DNA of 16,494 nucleotides from Euryarchaeota archaeon UBA102 (GTDB lineage: Archaea; Thermoplasmatota; Poseidoniia; MGIII; CG-Epi1). Under the pieces are notes generated by a model that saw nothing but the letters and a program-made list of their open reading frames with translations, ran no database searches and was not told where the DNA came from. The translations under genes and the position numbers were made by a program. This document shows positions 1-7,065 of this stretch, piece by piece. The stretch's first letter is position 1, and every line of letters begins with the position of its first letter. The stretch spans positions 1-16,494 of the forward strand of contig DAHL01000035.1 in NCBI GenBank assembly GCA_002509225.1, read 5' to 3'.

Positions 1-410
1 CCGACATCGGAAGCTGTGAATATTCGATCTGTGAAAAAATCGTACAGACCAGTTAGTGTTAATGACTCGCGGACATGATGGGGTTCTCCATTAGAAGCAA
101 CGCAAATTGGAATTGAAAGGCTTTCGAGTAAATCTTGAGCACCTTCTACTGGAACAAGTTCCTTTTTCCAAGCTGAACTAACATTCTTAATCAATCTTTC
201 AAGCCAACCATCTGGAACTTCTTTTCCAGAGAGTTCTTTCATTTTGTAAAGAACTTCATCAATAGTTTTTCCACCAAAAATAGCCGTAGCTTCAGCTCCC
301 GACATCTTAATGCCGAGTTCACCTGCCATGTCGGCAATAATTCTATTTGTAACGTGTTCACTTTCTACTAATGTACCATCGCAATCAAAGATGACACATT
401 TAGGAATCAT
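1..410 (-). CDS. HAD-superfamily phosphatase / phosphoglucomutase-like hydrolase (C-terminus cut by window edge)
   Basis: Reading leftward from an ATG at 410-408, the frame is open to the window edge and gives about 136 residues. The N-terminus reads MIPKCVIFDCDGTLVESE, the motif I of haloacid dehalogenase-fold phosphatases: D9 is the nucleophile and D11 the acid/base residue. A helical cap-like segment follows (about residues 20-90), with the phrase FGGKTIDEV typical of the beta-phosphoglucomutase/phosphoglycolate phosphatase subfamily. Motif II then appears as CVASNG. The lysine and acidic motifs III/IV lie outside the window. The substrate cannot be told; sugar phosphates or phosphoglycolate are usual. 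It follows rpoN by 25 bases on the same strand and may be read through from the ribosomal operon. No clear Shine-Dalgarno site is seen. Confidence 0.85.
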   Translation of the reverse strand, partial: MIPKCVIFDCDGTLVESEHVTNRIIADMAGELGIKMSGAEATAIFGGKTIDEVLYKMKELSGKEVPDGWLERLIKNVSSAWKKELVPVEGAQDLLESLSIPICVASNGEPHHVRESLTLTGLYDFFTDRIFTASDV

Positions 411-435
411 TGTTGATTAAGTAAGAAATAATGCT

Positions 436-627
436 TTAATCGTAAGGCATTAACTCATCTATAACATCTTTATGAGCTAAAAAAACTCTACGACAACAGT
501 ATCTTTCTATACCTAAATCGTCCATTACTTCAGCGGGATCTTCGCCGCTGTCTCTACGGGAAACGTATTCCTCGTAGGAGCCTGCTATTACTTTGTTACA
601 TGAGAAACATCTGATTGGAATTAACAT
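436..627 (-). CDS. rpoN: DNA-directed RNA polymerase subunit N (Rpb10/RpoN)
   Basis: This is the small zinc-binding subunit that bridges the Rpo3/Rpo11 assembly platform in archaeal RNA polymerase. At 63 residues it has the usual family length. The N-terminus is MLIPIRCFSCNKVI, and the zinc ligands are C7, C10, C44 and C45 (the CCRR motif). A longer reading frame starts at 708, but it would overlap rps9 by 77 bases and add 27 residues not found in the family. The ATG at 627 has the site AGGTGA three bases upstream, and that site contains the stop codon of rps9. The gap to rps9 is four bases, so translation is probably coupled. Its place at the end of eL18-uL13-uS9 is the conserved archaeal order. 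Confidence 0.97.
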   Translation of the reverse strand: MLIPIRCFSCNKVIAGSYEEYVSRRDSGEDPAEVMDDLGIERYCCRRVFLAHKDVIDELMPYD

Positions 628-631
628 AATA

Positions 632-1036
632 TCACCTGTATGATTTTTGCCTCTTACTTCTAGCACCTCTGCCCATTGGATGCTTAGGTTCTCTTCTCCT
701 AGTGTCATTAACTAAAAGACTTCTATCGTATTTTGAATAGAGTTGTTCTAAATCGTCATCATCAAACCATGCGACTAAGCCTCTTGCAATAGCTGTTCTA
801 GCTGCTTCTGCTTGACCCATAAAACCTCCCCCTTCAACTTTGACTTTGATATCTAATCTAGAAGTGCGTTTGCCTGCCAATTCTAATGGTTCCCTTATTT
901 TTAACCTGGCCAAATCAGGTTCGTAGAGATCGACTGGCTTACTATTTATCGTAACTAATCCTTTACCGGAGCTGAAAGTAGCTCTCGCTACTGCTCTTTT
1001 TCTCTTTCCGCTTTTGTGTACAACTTTTTTAGCCAT
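632..1036 (-). CDS. rps9: 30S ribosomal protein S9 (uS9)
   Basis: This is a small-subunit ribosomal protein whose C-terminal tail reaches the P-site tRNA. The 134-residue length is normal for archaea. The N-terminus has [17 protein letters not shown], and the core contains [19 protein letters not shown], the conserved glycine-rich turn and helix. The C-terminus ends in basic [11 protein letters not shown], the universal tail. The start ATG at 1036 lies within the last codons of rpl13 (8-base overlap) and is preceded by an AGGAG Shine-Dalgarno site. It is the third gene of the ribosomal operon and is very probably co-transcribed from the promoter at 1849-1858. Confidence 0.98.
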   Translation of the reverse strand: MAKKVVHKSGKRKRAVARATFSSGKGLVTINSKPVDLYEPDLARLKIREPLELAGKRTSRLDIKVKVEGGGFMGQAEAARTAIARGLVAWFDDDDLEQLYSKYDRSLLVNDTRRREPKHPMGRGARSKRQKSYR

Positions 1037-1445
1037 TTATTTTAGCTCCTAACAATTGAGACACTTCGCCTAATGTCATATATTTTCCATCACGTTTAGC
1101 TTTAGCTGAATCCACTATTTCTATCTTTTTGTCAGTATGTGATGGAATACCAACATCCACCTTGAGCCTCTTGAAAGCTAAACGGCCACTCGGTTTTTGA
1201 TATGGAATCATTCCTCGAACTGCTCTTTTCAACATCATATGTGGTGCTCTTGGATATCTAGGACCTTTTCTAGGATGATTTAAAGTTCTTTTTTCTACAT
1301 ATTCAGAAGTTATATTTGATCTAGAACCTGAAATAAGTACCTTCTCTGCATTTACAATATGAATCTCCTCTCCGTTGAGTAAACTCTTTGCTACGTGGCT
1401 TGAAAGACGCCCCATAATACAATCAGTAGCATCAATTGTTCTCAT
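1029..1445 (-). CDS. rpl13: 50S ribosomal protein L13 (uL13)
   Basis: This is a large-subunit assembly protein of 138 residues, the archaeal/eukaryotic short form. The N-terminus [20 protein letters not shown] and the stretch [15 protein letters not shown] are typical, as are the central [17 protein letters not shown] and the [20 protein letters not shown] element. The start overlaps the stop of rpl18e by one base (TAATG). A Shine-Dalgarno site, GAGGTTGAT, lies upstream inside rpl18e. It is the second gene of the operon. Confidence 0.98.
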   Translation of the reverse strand: MRTIDATDCIMGRLSSHVAKSLLNGEEIHIVNAEKVLISGSRSNITSEYVEKRTLNHPRKGPRYPRAPHMMLKRAVRGMIPYQKPSGRLAFKRLKVDVGIPSHTDKKIEIVDSAKAKRDGKYMTLGEVSQLLGAKING

Positions 1446-1810
1446 TATCCCATCAACCTCAAACCTGAACCCTTTGGATTCTTCTTTGCCATCTCATCTA
1501 AACCGATGCATTTTCCACCGGCAGCTTCTATCTTAGCTCTAGCTGCACTACTGAAACTGTAAGCACCGACAGTTACTTTCTTTGAAATATTTCCAGAACC
1601 TAATAATTTTCCAGGAACTACTATTTTTTCACTTCCTTCAACGTGATACTCTAAACGACTGACGTTTATAGAAGGCCAGTTCTTAGATGATTTTTCTAAT
1701 AATTTAGCTGTTTTTCTCCAGATATTGGCCTCTTTTTCTCTCCCTATAATCTTCAATTCACTGATTAACCCACTTAGGTGGACATTGCTCTTTTGATTCT
1801 TTGTTGACAT
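1445..1810 (-). CDS. rpl18e: 50S ribosomal protein L18e (eL18)
   Basis: This large-subunit ribosomal protein is shared by archaea and eukaryotes and absent from bacteria, so it fixes the domain of the host. It has 121 residues from the ATG at 1810. The frame is open back to 1849, but that would add 13 residues with no family match and would start close to the expected transcription start. The ATG at 1810 has a GTGATG Shine-Dalgarno-like site just upstream. Visible family features are the helical N-terminus (LSGLISELKIIGREKEANIW), VVPGKLLGSGNISKKVTVGAYSFS (given here in two adjoining parts: VVPGKLLGSG and NISKKVTVGAYSFS), and the glycine-rich tail NPKGSGLRLMG. It is the first gene of the ribosomal operon. 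Confidence 0.97.
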   Translation of the reverse strand: MSTKNQKSNVHLSGLISELKIIGREKEANIWRKTAKLLEKSSKNWPSINVSRLEYHVEGSEKIVVPGKLLGSGNISKKVTVGAYSFSSAARAKIEAAGGKCIGLDEMAKKNPKGSGLRLMG

Positions 1811-1848
1811 AATCATCACATGAGATTGAGGTGCACGCAAGATGCCCA

Positions 1849-1858
1849 CTATATAAAG
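1849..1858 (-). promoter_or_regulatory. TATA box of the rpl18e-rpl13-rps9-rpoN operon
   Basis: The minus strand reads CTTTATATAG, a strong archaeal TATA box, in the short gap after purN. Its centre is about 44 bases upstream of the rpl18e ATG. With the usual 25-base spacing, transcription would start near 1828 and leave a leader of about 18 bases, just enough for the GTGATG ribosome-binding site. The assignment rests on sequence and spacing only. Confidence 0.7.
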
Positions 1859-1860
1859 AA

Positions 1861-2466
1861 CTAAGGTGCTAAGATCTCGACCGTATTATCTGTAACTTTT
1901 AGCCTATTAGAGCTAAATAAATGCAATGCTTCAGGAAATGCTATATGTTCTTGAACTAAAATTCGACTGGATAAAGAATCCTCCGTATCATCTGGTTTGA
2001 CATCTACTTCTTTTTGTAATATTATAGGACCGGTATCAACGCCGTCATCAACAAAATGGACGGTGCAGCCGCTCTTTGTTACTTTGGCATCTAACGCATC
2101 CCTATGAGCGTGTGCACCTGGAAAAAGAGGAAGTAATGATGGATGGATATTCAATATACGATTCTTAAAGTGAGATACAAAATCATTAGACAATATTCTC
2201 ATAAAACCAGCCAAAATCACACCTTCTACATTATACTCATTTAGTTTAGCCATCACTTCAGAATCAAAAACTACTCTATCTTTATTCACGTGACTGATGA
2301 AAGTCCAGTCGATACCGTGTTTTTCAGCTCGCTCTATAGCTTTGGCCTCTTTGTTATTCACTACTAATAAAACCAAATCAGCGTTTGGTAATTCGCCCTT
2401 CTCTGAAGCATCAATCAGAGCTTGAAAATTGCTTCCACGTCCGGAGGCTAAAATTCCTATTCGCAT
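1861..2466 (-). CDS. purN: Phosphoribosylglycinamide formyltransferase PurN
   Basis: This cytoplasmic enzyme of purine synthesis transfers a formyl group from 10-formyl-tetrahydrofolate to glycinamide ribonucleotide. At 201 residues it is close to the normal family length of about 210. The N-terminal phosphate-binding loop is ILASGRGSNFQAL. The active-site residues are all present: N106 and H108 in NIHPSLLP, and D144 in the loop DDGVDTGPIILQ. It depends on folate rather than on the formate/ATP PurT route. The gene starts 25 bases after the stop of the riboflavin reductase gene. An AT-rich TAATTTTATC about 23 bases upstream of the ATG could be a TATA box for a leaderless transcript; otherwise it is read with the upstream genes. 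Confidence 0.97.
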   Translation of the reverse strand: MRIGILASGRGSNFQALIDASEKGELPNADLVLLVVNNKEAKAIERAEKHGIDWTFISHVNKDRVVFDSEVMAKLNEYNVEGVILAGFMRILSNDFVSHFKNRILNIHPSLLPLFPGAHAHRDALDAKVTKSGCTVHFVDDGVDTGPIILQKEVDVKPDDTEDSLSSRILVQEHIAFPEALHLFSSNRLKVTDNTVEILAP

Positions 2467-2491
2467 AATTTATAATAGAACGGAGATAAAA

Positions 2492-3127
2492 TTACTTTTT
2501 AGTGTACGTAATGAGTACGCCATCTCCGATTTCCTCTACTTTTTTCATCTTTAATTGAATCAAAGATGATTCTTTATCAAAACCCCTACCGCCTGCAATG
2601 GTTGGTGTTGTTGCACCACCTATTATTTGACTAGAAACGAAAAGAATGAATTTATCAACTAAACCTTCTCTGAAAAAGGACCAAATAACTTTTGCTCCAC
2701 CTTCCACTAGTAAATTTTCTACACCCATATCTGAGAGTTTTGTCATTAGTAGATGTAAATCTACCTCATTACTACCGCACGATAATATCTCTACATTATC
2801 ATTAGGACTTGTAAAACCATTATTCCCTGTAGCGATAATTGTTCTTGATTCGTTGTTCATTACTCTAGCATTGAGGGGTGTCCGAAATTTTGTATCTAAA
2901 ACAATTCGAATTAAATTATTATCACTATCTGAATTATTTCTAATTGTTAAACTAGGATCATCCTGTAAAACTGTTTCTATACCGACTAAAATAGCATCGT
3001 TTTCAGCTCGTAAATTGTGTAATCTTTCCAAATCTAACCTATTAGAAAGATTAACTTTACGTCTATTAGAAAGAGCTATTTTTCCATCTGCTGAAGCTGC
3101 ACAATTAACAGTCACAAAAGGAGTCAT
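2492..3127 (-). CDS. arfC: 2,5-diamino-6-ribosylamino-pyrimidinone 5'-phosphate reductase (RibD C-domain family)
   Basis: This is the riboflavin-pathway reductase of the archaeal/fungal type, reducing the ribosyl side chain of the pyrimidine intermediate with NAD(P)H. Its 211 residues match stand-alone reductases (MJ0671/Rib7 family) without a deaminase domain. It opens with VTVNCAASADGKIALSNR, the conserved substrate/cofactor motif, followed by HNLRAENDAILVGIETVLQD and DDPSLTIR. The signature VEGGAKVIWSFFREGLVDK lies at about residue 141 and IIGGATTPTIAGGRG near 170. A dihydrofolate-reductase-fold relative of other function cannot be fully excluded, but the motifs fit RibD well. It is flanked by the JAMM gene upstream (42-base gap) and purN downstream. 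Confidence 0.92.
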   Translation of the reverse strand: MTPFVTVNCAASADGKIALSNRRKVNLSNRLDLERLHNLRAENDAILVGIETVLQDDPSLTIRNNSDSDNNLIRIVLDTKFRTPLNARVMNNESRTIIATGNNGFTSPNDNVEILSCGSNEVDLHLLMTKLSDMGVENLLVEGGAKVIWSFFREGLVDKFILFVSSQIIGGATTPTIAGGRGFDKESSLIQLKMKKVEEIGDGVLITYTKK

Positions 3128-3147
3128 TGATTTGCATATAGCTGTAC

Positions 3148-3156
3148 CTTAAATTA
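3148..3156 (-). promoter_or_regulatory. Possible TATA box for a leaderless riboflavin reductase transcript
   Basis: The minus strand reads TAATTTAAG with its centre about 25 bases upstream of the ATG at 3127. This is the spacing expected if transcription begins at the start codon, and no Shine-Dalgarno site is visible in front of that ATG. A 7-bp inverted repeat lies just upstream (3167-3182). The call is based only on motif and spacing. Confidence 0.4.
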
Positions 3157-3166
3157 GTTGAGTATC

Positions 3167-3182
3167 TACTCATAAATGAGTA
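3167..3182. repeat. 7-bp inverted repeat overlapping the JAMM stop codon, with a 9-bp direct repeat
   Basis: TACTCAT and ATGAGTA face each other across two bases. In addition GAGTATCTA occurs twice, at 3160-3168 and 3178-3186. The element spans the stop codon of the JAMM gene and lies immediately upstream of the possible TATA box of the next gene. It could be an operator or chance in AT-rich DNA. Confidence 0.35.
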
Positions 3183-3553
3183 TCTAATATATCTAAATGA
3201 ATTGTTTCTCCTTTTTTATTGTAAACTTTCCATGAACTGTGTGAGTACGGATATGCTACAATTATATGAAGAGAACCGAAATTTCCAAAAAGGTGCAAAT
3301 CTTCATCAGACCATCTTGTATCTGGAACTGGATGTGAATGAATAGTGCCGCAAATAGTCAAATCTGGAGGAAGCATGTGTAAAGGGAGGATTGCGTGTTC
3401 ATCCCCAAAAACTGAACCTGGAATAGGTATTATCTCAGTTATAGTTCCATTTTCTGCCCTCATTGCAGCAGCAAATTCATAGGGGTGTTGATCTTTGGAA
3501 CATTCGATTACGAGATCTAGTGTCTCTTTCAATATTGAAGTTATTTTTTCCAT
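3170..3553 (-). CDS. JAMM/MPN+ domain metalloprotease, probably SAMP/ubiquitin-like deconjugase type
   Basis: This is a 127-residue single-domain protein of the JAB1/MPN+ metalloprotease family. The complete zinc site is visible: E26, then H72-S73-H74-P75, with S82 and D85 in exact H-x-H-x7-S-x2-D spacing. Family members remove ubiquitin-like proteins (SAMPs in archaea) from lysines or release sulfur-carrier tails; which applies here is not visible. There is no signal peptide or membrane segment, so it acts in the cytoplasm. The start codon directly follows the panB stop (TAGATG, no gap), which implies translational coupling. The link between a JAMM protease and coenzyme A synthesis is not obvious and may only reflect operon packing. 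Confidence 0.9.
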   Translation of the reverse strand: MEKITSILKETLDLVIECSKDQHPYEFAAAMRAENGTITEIIPIPGSVFGDEHAILPLHMLPPDLTICGTIHSHPVPDTRWSDEDLHLFGNFGSLHIIVAYPYSHSSWKVYNKKGETIHLDILDTHL

Positions 3554-4369
3554 CTAATAAGACTCATCATCATTAGGAAAATCCCCTACCCTAACATCTT
3601 TGATGTATGATTTAACAGCTTTATCTATATCCTTTTCTAAATTCAGATAACGTCGAATAAAACGAGGATTGAAATCAACAGTGATACCGAGTAAATCATG
3701 AAGAACTAAAACTTGGCCATCGACACCAGGACCTGCACCTATACCTATCGTAGGGATATTGATATCTTTAGTAACTTGAGTTGCAAGATTTGTGGGGATT
3801 TTTTCTAATACTATTGAAAAACAACCTGCATCTTCTAGAAGTTTTGCATCTTCTAATAATTTTTGAGCTTCTCTTTCTTCTTTAGCCCTAACGGTGTACG
3901 TTCCAAATTTATAGATTGATTGAGGTGTCAATCCTAAATGACCCATGACTGGTATTCCTGCAGTTAGGATTCTCTTAACTGAATCTATTACTTCGGACCC
4001 CCCTTCCAATTTAACGGCATGTGCTCCAGATTCTTTCATAATCCGAATAGATGAGTTTAGAGCTTCCTTGGAATCGCCCTGATAAGAACCGAATGGAAGG
4101 TCAACGACAATCAATGATCTTTGAGCAGCATTAACGACTGATGTTGCGTGATATATCATTTGATCTAATGTAATAGGAACTGTAGTTTCATGACCTGCCA
4201 TGACGTTTGATGCAGAATCACCAACTAAGATAACGTCGATGCCTGCCATATCTACTAATTTAGCTAATGAATAATCATAAGAAGTCAGCATAGCGATTTT
4301 TTCACCCTCTGATTTCATTTTTTGTAGCGTGTTTGTGGTAACTCTGGTAACACCCTTTGAAGGAGTCAT
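3554..4369 (-). CDS. panB: 3-methyl-2-oxobutanoate hydroxymethyltransferase PanB
   Basis: This is ketopantoate hydroxymethyltransferase, the first step toward pantoate and coenzyme A, using methylene-tetrahydrofolate or its equivalent. The length of 271 residues matches the decameric TIM-barrel family. Metal and substrate residues are visible in [19 protein letters not shown] (D51), [11 protein letters not shown] (D90), AVKLEGG (K120) and the catalytic glutamate in SIVLEKIP (E189). [20 protein letters not shown] is the conserved barrel closing segment. A TTG at 4381 could add four residues. The ATG at 4369 is preferred because GTGAC lies just before it and an AT-rich TATTATTAG sits 26 bases upstream. 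It is the first gene of the leftward set and divergent from nuoA. Confidence 0.96.
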   Translation of the reverse strand: MTPSKGVTRVTTNTLQKMKSEGEKIAMLTSYDYSLAKLVDMAGIDVILVGDSASNVMAGHETTVPITLDQMIYHATSVVNAAQRSLIVVDLPFGSYQGDSKEALNSSIRIMKESGAHAVKLEGGSEVIDSVKRILTAGIPVMGHLGLTPQSIYKFGTYTVRAKEEREAQKLLEDAKLLEDAGCFSIVLEKIPTNLATQVTKDINIPTIGIGAGPGVDGQVLVLHDLLGITVDFNPRFIRRYLNLEKDIDKAVKSYIKDVRVGDFPNDDESY

Positions 4370-4390
4370 AAGGTCACTCAAAGAAGGAGG

Positions 4391-4399
4391 CTAATAATA
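4391..4399 (-). promoter_or_regulatory. Possible TATA box of panB
   Basis: The minus strand reads TATTATTAG, centred about 26 bases from the ATG at 4369, which would give a leaderless or nearly leaderless panB transcript. A second AT-rich candidate (TTTAGATATTTT on the minus strand, around 4418-4430) would give a longer leader. The two cannot be separated by eye. Confidence 0.35.
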
Positions 4400-4465
4400 C
4401 TACTTTTGATGTTGAAAATATCTAAAAAAAAGGCATAAATGGGTACAGAAATAGTAAGAGAGCTG

Positions 4466-4475
4466 ATAAATTAAA
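4466..4475 (+). promoter_or_regulatory. TATA box of the nuo operon
   Basis: ATAAATTAAA is centred 25 bases upstream of the nuoA ATG at 4495, the spacing expected for a leaderless archaeal transcript. No Shine-Dalgarno site is present between it and the ATG. It lies in the only sizeable non-coding stretch here (4370-4494), which also holds the divergent panB promoter. Confidence 0.6.
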
Positions 4476-4494
4476 GCACCCTAATTCTTATTAA

Positions 4495-4875
4495 ATGGGG
4501 CGGCACCTTTTACCCGTGCTGGGACACGACTACATACCTATTGCGATATTCACATTGCTAGCTATAAGTTTTCCAACTTTAACGTTCTTTATGGGACGTT
4601 TTTTTAGACCTAATAATGACAATCCACTCAAAAGATCAACTTATGAATGTGGAGAAACTCCTATCGGAGATGCACATATTCAGTTCCATTTTCAATATTA
4701 TATGTTTGCAATATTGTTCGTTGTTTTTGATATAGTTACTGTGTTTATACTTCTCTGGATGGTAGCGTATAGCGCTTTAACTATTGAAGCGAAAGCGATA
4801 ATGGGAATATTCATGATGTGCTCACTTATTGGATTATGGTATGCCCTAAGTAAAGAGGATGTGATTTGGATATGA
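4495..4875 (+). CDS. nuoA: Complex I subunit A (NuoA/FpoA)
   Basis: This is a 126-residue membrane subunit with three hydrophobic helices (about residues 13-35, 66-90 and 100-118). It forms part of the junction between the quinone-reducing arm and the membrane arm. The conserved loop between helices 1 and 2 is visible as STYECGETPIGDA, with FHFQYYMFAILFVVFDI after it. The second helix has D79, but the next conserved acid is missing: the usual FD-x-E reads FDIV, so V81 replaces glutamate. It is the first gene of the operon and probably leaderless. Its TGA overlaps the next ATG (ATGA). Confidence 0.96.
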   Translation: MGRHLLPVLGHDYIPIAIFTLLAISFPTLTFFMGRFFRPNNDNPLKRSTYECGETPIGDAHIQFHFQYYMFAILFVVFDIVTVFILLWMVAYSALTIEAKAIMGIFMMCSLIGLWYALSKEDVIWI

Positions 4876-5513
4876 AAAAAGAAGACGTACGTGGAGATGC
4901 AGAACGTCGACGTTCAGTTGGAGCGATGACTACAGATTCTGATTTAATAATGGAAGATCCACCGGCAGGCGATTGGCTCACATTACGTTCTGATCAATTG
5001 TTAGAATGGATTGATGATGCCGTTTACAATGTATCTGAGGCAACCGGAATTAGGGAAGTAATGAATAAAATAACTAGACCGATTTTTAATTGGGGTATGC
5101 GCTTTTCACCACATCCACTCCATTTTGGAATAATGTGTTGTGCCTTAGAGATGGGTGCAGCATCAGGACCTGATTTTGATGCAGAACGTGTTGGCGTAAT
5201 ATATCGTTCATCGCCAAGACAATGTGATATTTTAATTGTGAATGGCCCTGTCTGTGAAAAATTAAGACCGAAACTGAAAACGTTGTACGAACAGATGCCT
5301 GAACCTAAATGGGTTATAGCGATGGGTGAATGTGCGATTTCAGGAGGACCTTATTGGGACTCTTATTCTGTAGTGGCTGGTACTGACACATTCATACCGG
5401 TAGATGTCTATATTCCCGGTTGCCCAGTTCGTCCGGAAGCACTAATCCATGGACTTCTTACATTACAAAAGAAAATTAGAGACCATGAACCTGGAATGTT
5501 TTTGAGGCGTTAA
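4872..5513 (+). CDS. nuoB: Complex I subunit B (NuoB, carries cluster N2)
   Basis: This peripheral-arm subunit holds the last iron-sulfur cluster (N2) before quinone. The four ligands are C89, C90 (in GIMCCALEMG), C154 (MGECAISGG) and C184 (VYIPGCPVRPEA). The SPRQCDILIV and MPEPKWVIAMG motifs are standard. The frame is open from a TTG at 4866, but the ATG at 4872 is preferred because it makes the four-base ATGA overlap with nuoA. About 60 residues come before the NuoB core, a charged and acidic N-terminal extension longer than in minimal bacterial NuoB. The protein has 213 residues in all. The absence of other clusters is normal for NuoB. Confidence 0.97.
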   Translation: MKKEDVRGDAERRRSVGAMTTDSDLIMEDPPAGDWLTLRSDQLLEWIDDAVYNVSEATGIREVMNKITRPIFNWGMRFSPHPLHFGIMCCALEMGAASGPDFDAERVGVIYRSSPRQCDILIVNGPVCEKLRPKLKTLYEQMPEPKWVIAMGECAISGGPYWDSYSVVAGTDTFIPVDVYIPGCPVRPEALIHGLLTLQKKIRDHEPGMFLRR

Positions 5514-5514
5514 A

Positions 5515-5970
5515 TTGAATATTGAAGAAACAGTTGAAGCACTAGCCAATTTGAAAGGTGTGAAAAACACTGGAATGGTTAGAAAACGAACCGGGTATAT
5601 TGAAATTGAAAAGGAAGATATCTTAGATATTGCAAAAAAAATCAAAGATGAATTTGGGTTTGATCATTGCTCCTGTATATCTGCTGTTGACTATCAAACT
5701 GAATTTGAAGTTGTATATCATTTTTCCCGTATAGATGATGAAGGTGAAATGATAGAAATGAGAGTTATTTTACCTAGAGATTCTCCTGCTATTGATTCGA
5801 TAACAGAACTATGGGGTGGAGCTGACTGGCATGAGAGAGAAGCTTATGATTTAATGGGAATTTATTTCATTGGACATCCAAATTTGAAAAGAGTTTTGTT
5901 ACCGGATGGATTTGCTGGACACCCATTGCGAAAAGATTACGTTTATGAGATACATGAGGAGGAATGGTAA
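5515..5970 (+). CDS. nuoC: Complex I subunit C (NuoC, 30-kDa subunit)
   Basis: This 151-residue peripheral subunit binds NuoD and NuoB but carries no cofactor. The C-terminal signature is complete: WHEREAYDLMGIYFIGHP followed by LKRVLLPDGF and GHPLRKDYVYE. The start is a TTG at 5515, supported by GAGG at 5504-5507 (seven bases upstream) and a one-base gap from nuoB. The next ATG would remove 20 residues of a good N-terminal helix. It is a separate gene, not the NuoCD fusion seen in enterobacteria. The next gene starts directly after its stop. Confidence 0.96.
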   Translation: MNIEETVEALANLKGVKNTGMVRKRTGYIEIEKEDILDIAKKIKDEFGFDHCSCISAVDYQTEFEVVYHFSRIDDEGEMIEMRVILPRDSPAIDSITELWGGADWHEREAYDLMGIYFIGHPNLKRVLLPDGFAGHPLRKDYVYEIHEEEW

Positions 5971-7065
5971 ATGAGTGAAATGTGGATACATATGGGTCCG
6001 CAGCATCCGATGACTCATGGACTCTGGAATCTACGTGTAAAGGTAGATGGAGAAACCATAACAGACGCAGAGCCTGAATTGGGATATTTGCACCGTTCCG
6101 TAGAGAAACTTGGTGAAAGGCGTAAATTCTTTATGAATACTACTTTGACAGACAGACTATGTTATGCTAGTGCAATGACCTGGAGTCATTGTTATGTTCA
6201 AACAGTTGAGGAACTTATGGGAGTTGAAGTTCCAACTAGAGCTGAATATACTAGAGTGATAACCTTAGAATTACAAAGAATAGCATCCCACCTTATGTGG
6301 ATGGGTGCTTTCATGCCAGATTTGGGTTTGATGACTGGATTTTTGTACGGTTTCCGTGATAGAGAAATGTTCCTCAACTTACTAGAAATCCCTAGTGGTG
6401 GTAGAATGCTTTACAATTACATGAGAGTAGGAGGGGTGAAAAGAGATCTGCCTACCGGATATGCAGGAAAAACTGAACGTGTATTGAAAACAATGGAAAG
6501 AAGATTGAATGAATATGAAAATCTATATGATTCTTCTAAAATATTTAGAATGCGTACACAAGATGTTGGTAAGATTAAAGATAGTGACGCCAAAAATTGG
6601 GGAATAACTGGGCCAAATATACGTGGATGTGGCGTTCCTTTTGATATCAGAAAAGCAGACACATATTCGATTTATGATGAGCTTGATTGGGAACCTCAAA
6701 CAGCAACAGCAGGTAATGGTTGGGGAGATTGCTATAGTAGATATCGAGTAAGATTTAATGAAATTCAAGAATCGATTAATATTATTCGGCAGGCCTTGGA
6801 GAAAAGACCGGAGGGGCCTATAATGGCTTCAAAGGTTCCTGTTAGAACAGAAGGTGCAGCTTTCCGTAGAACTGAAGATTCTAGAGGTGAAGCTTTGATG
6901 TATGTTGTAGGTGATGGAACTGATAGACCTTATAGATGGAAAATCAAAAGTCCGATGTTCACTACTGTGTCTGCCTGTCCGAATTTCCTAAAGGGTTACA
7001 AGATAGCCGACATACCTGCAATAATGGGTAGTATCGATATGTGTATTGGGGAGACTGACAAATGA
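5971..7065 (+). CDS. nuoD: Complex I subunit D (NuoD, 49-kDa quinone-site subunit)
   Basis: This 364-residue subunit forms the quinone pocket with NuoB. The N-terminus has MGPQHPMTHG, including H16, and the helix start TDRLCYASAM carries Y65; these match the His/Tyr pair that binds the quinone headgroup in the family. RVGGVKRDLP and the C-terminal IADIPAIMGSIDMCIGETDK are also typical. The paired cysteines that bind nickel-iron in related hydrogenases are absent, so this is a true quinone-reducing complex I and not an energy-converting hydrogenase. A strong purine-rich ribosome site (GAGGAGGAA) precedes the ATG, which abuts the nuoC stop. Confidence 0.98.
   Translation: MSEMWIHMGPQHPMTHGLWNLRVKVDGETITDAEPELGYLHRSVEKLGERRKFFMNTTLTDRLCYASAMTWSHCYVQTVEELMGVEVPTRAEYTRVITLELQRIASHLMWMGAFMPDLGLMTGFLYGFRDREMFLNLLEIPSGGRMLYNYMRVGGVKRDLPTGYAGKTERVLKTMERRLNEYENLYDSSKIFRMRTQDVGKIKDSDAKNWGITGPNIRGCGVPFDIRKADTYSIYDELDWEPQTATAGNGWGDCYSRYRVRFNEIQESINIIRQALEKRPEGPIMASKVPVRTEGAAFRRTEDSRGEALMYVVGDGTDRPYRWKIKSPMFTTVSACPNFLKGYKIADIPAIMGSIDMCIGETDK

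Noticed and set aside
436..708. Longer rpoN reading frame of 90 residues
   Set aside because: It would overlap rps9 by 77 bases and add residues foreign to Rpb10. The ATG at 627 has a good ribosome site and gives the family's N-terminus.
2646..3152. 168-residue plus-strand frame opposite the riboflavin reductase gene
   Set aside because: It shows no family motif or ribosome site, and the minus-strand gene there is clearly conserved. This is a shadow frame.
5971..7065. Energy-converting hydrogenase large subunit instead of NuoD
   Set aside because: The nickel-binding cysteine pairs are missing, while the quinone-site His and Tyr and the full set of complex I neighbours are present.
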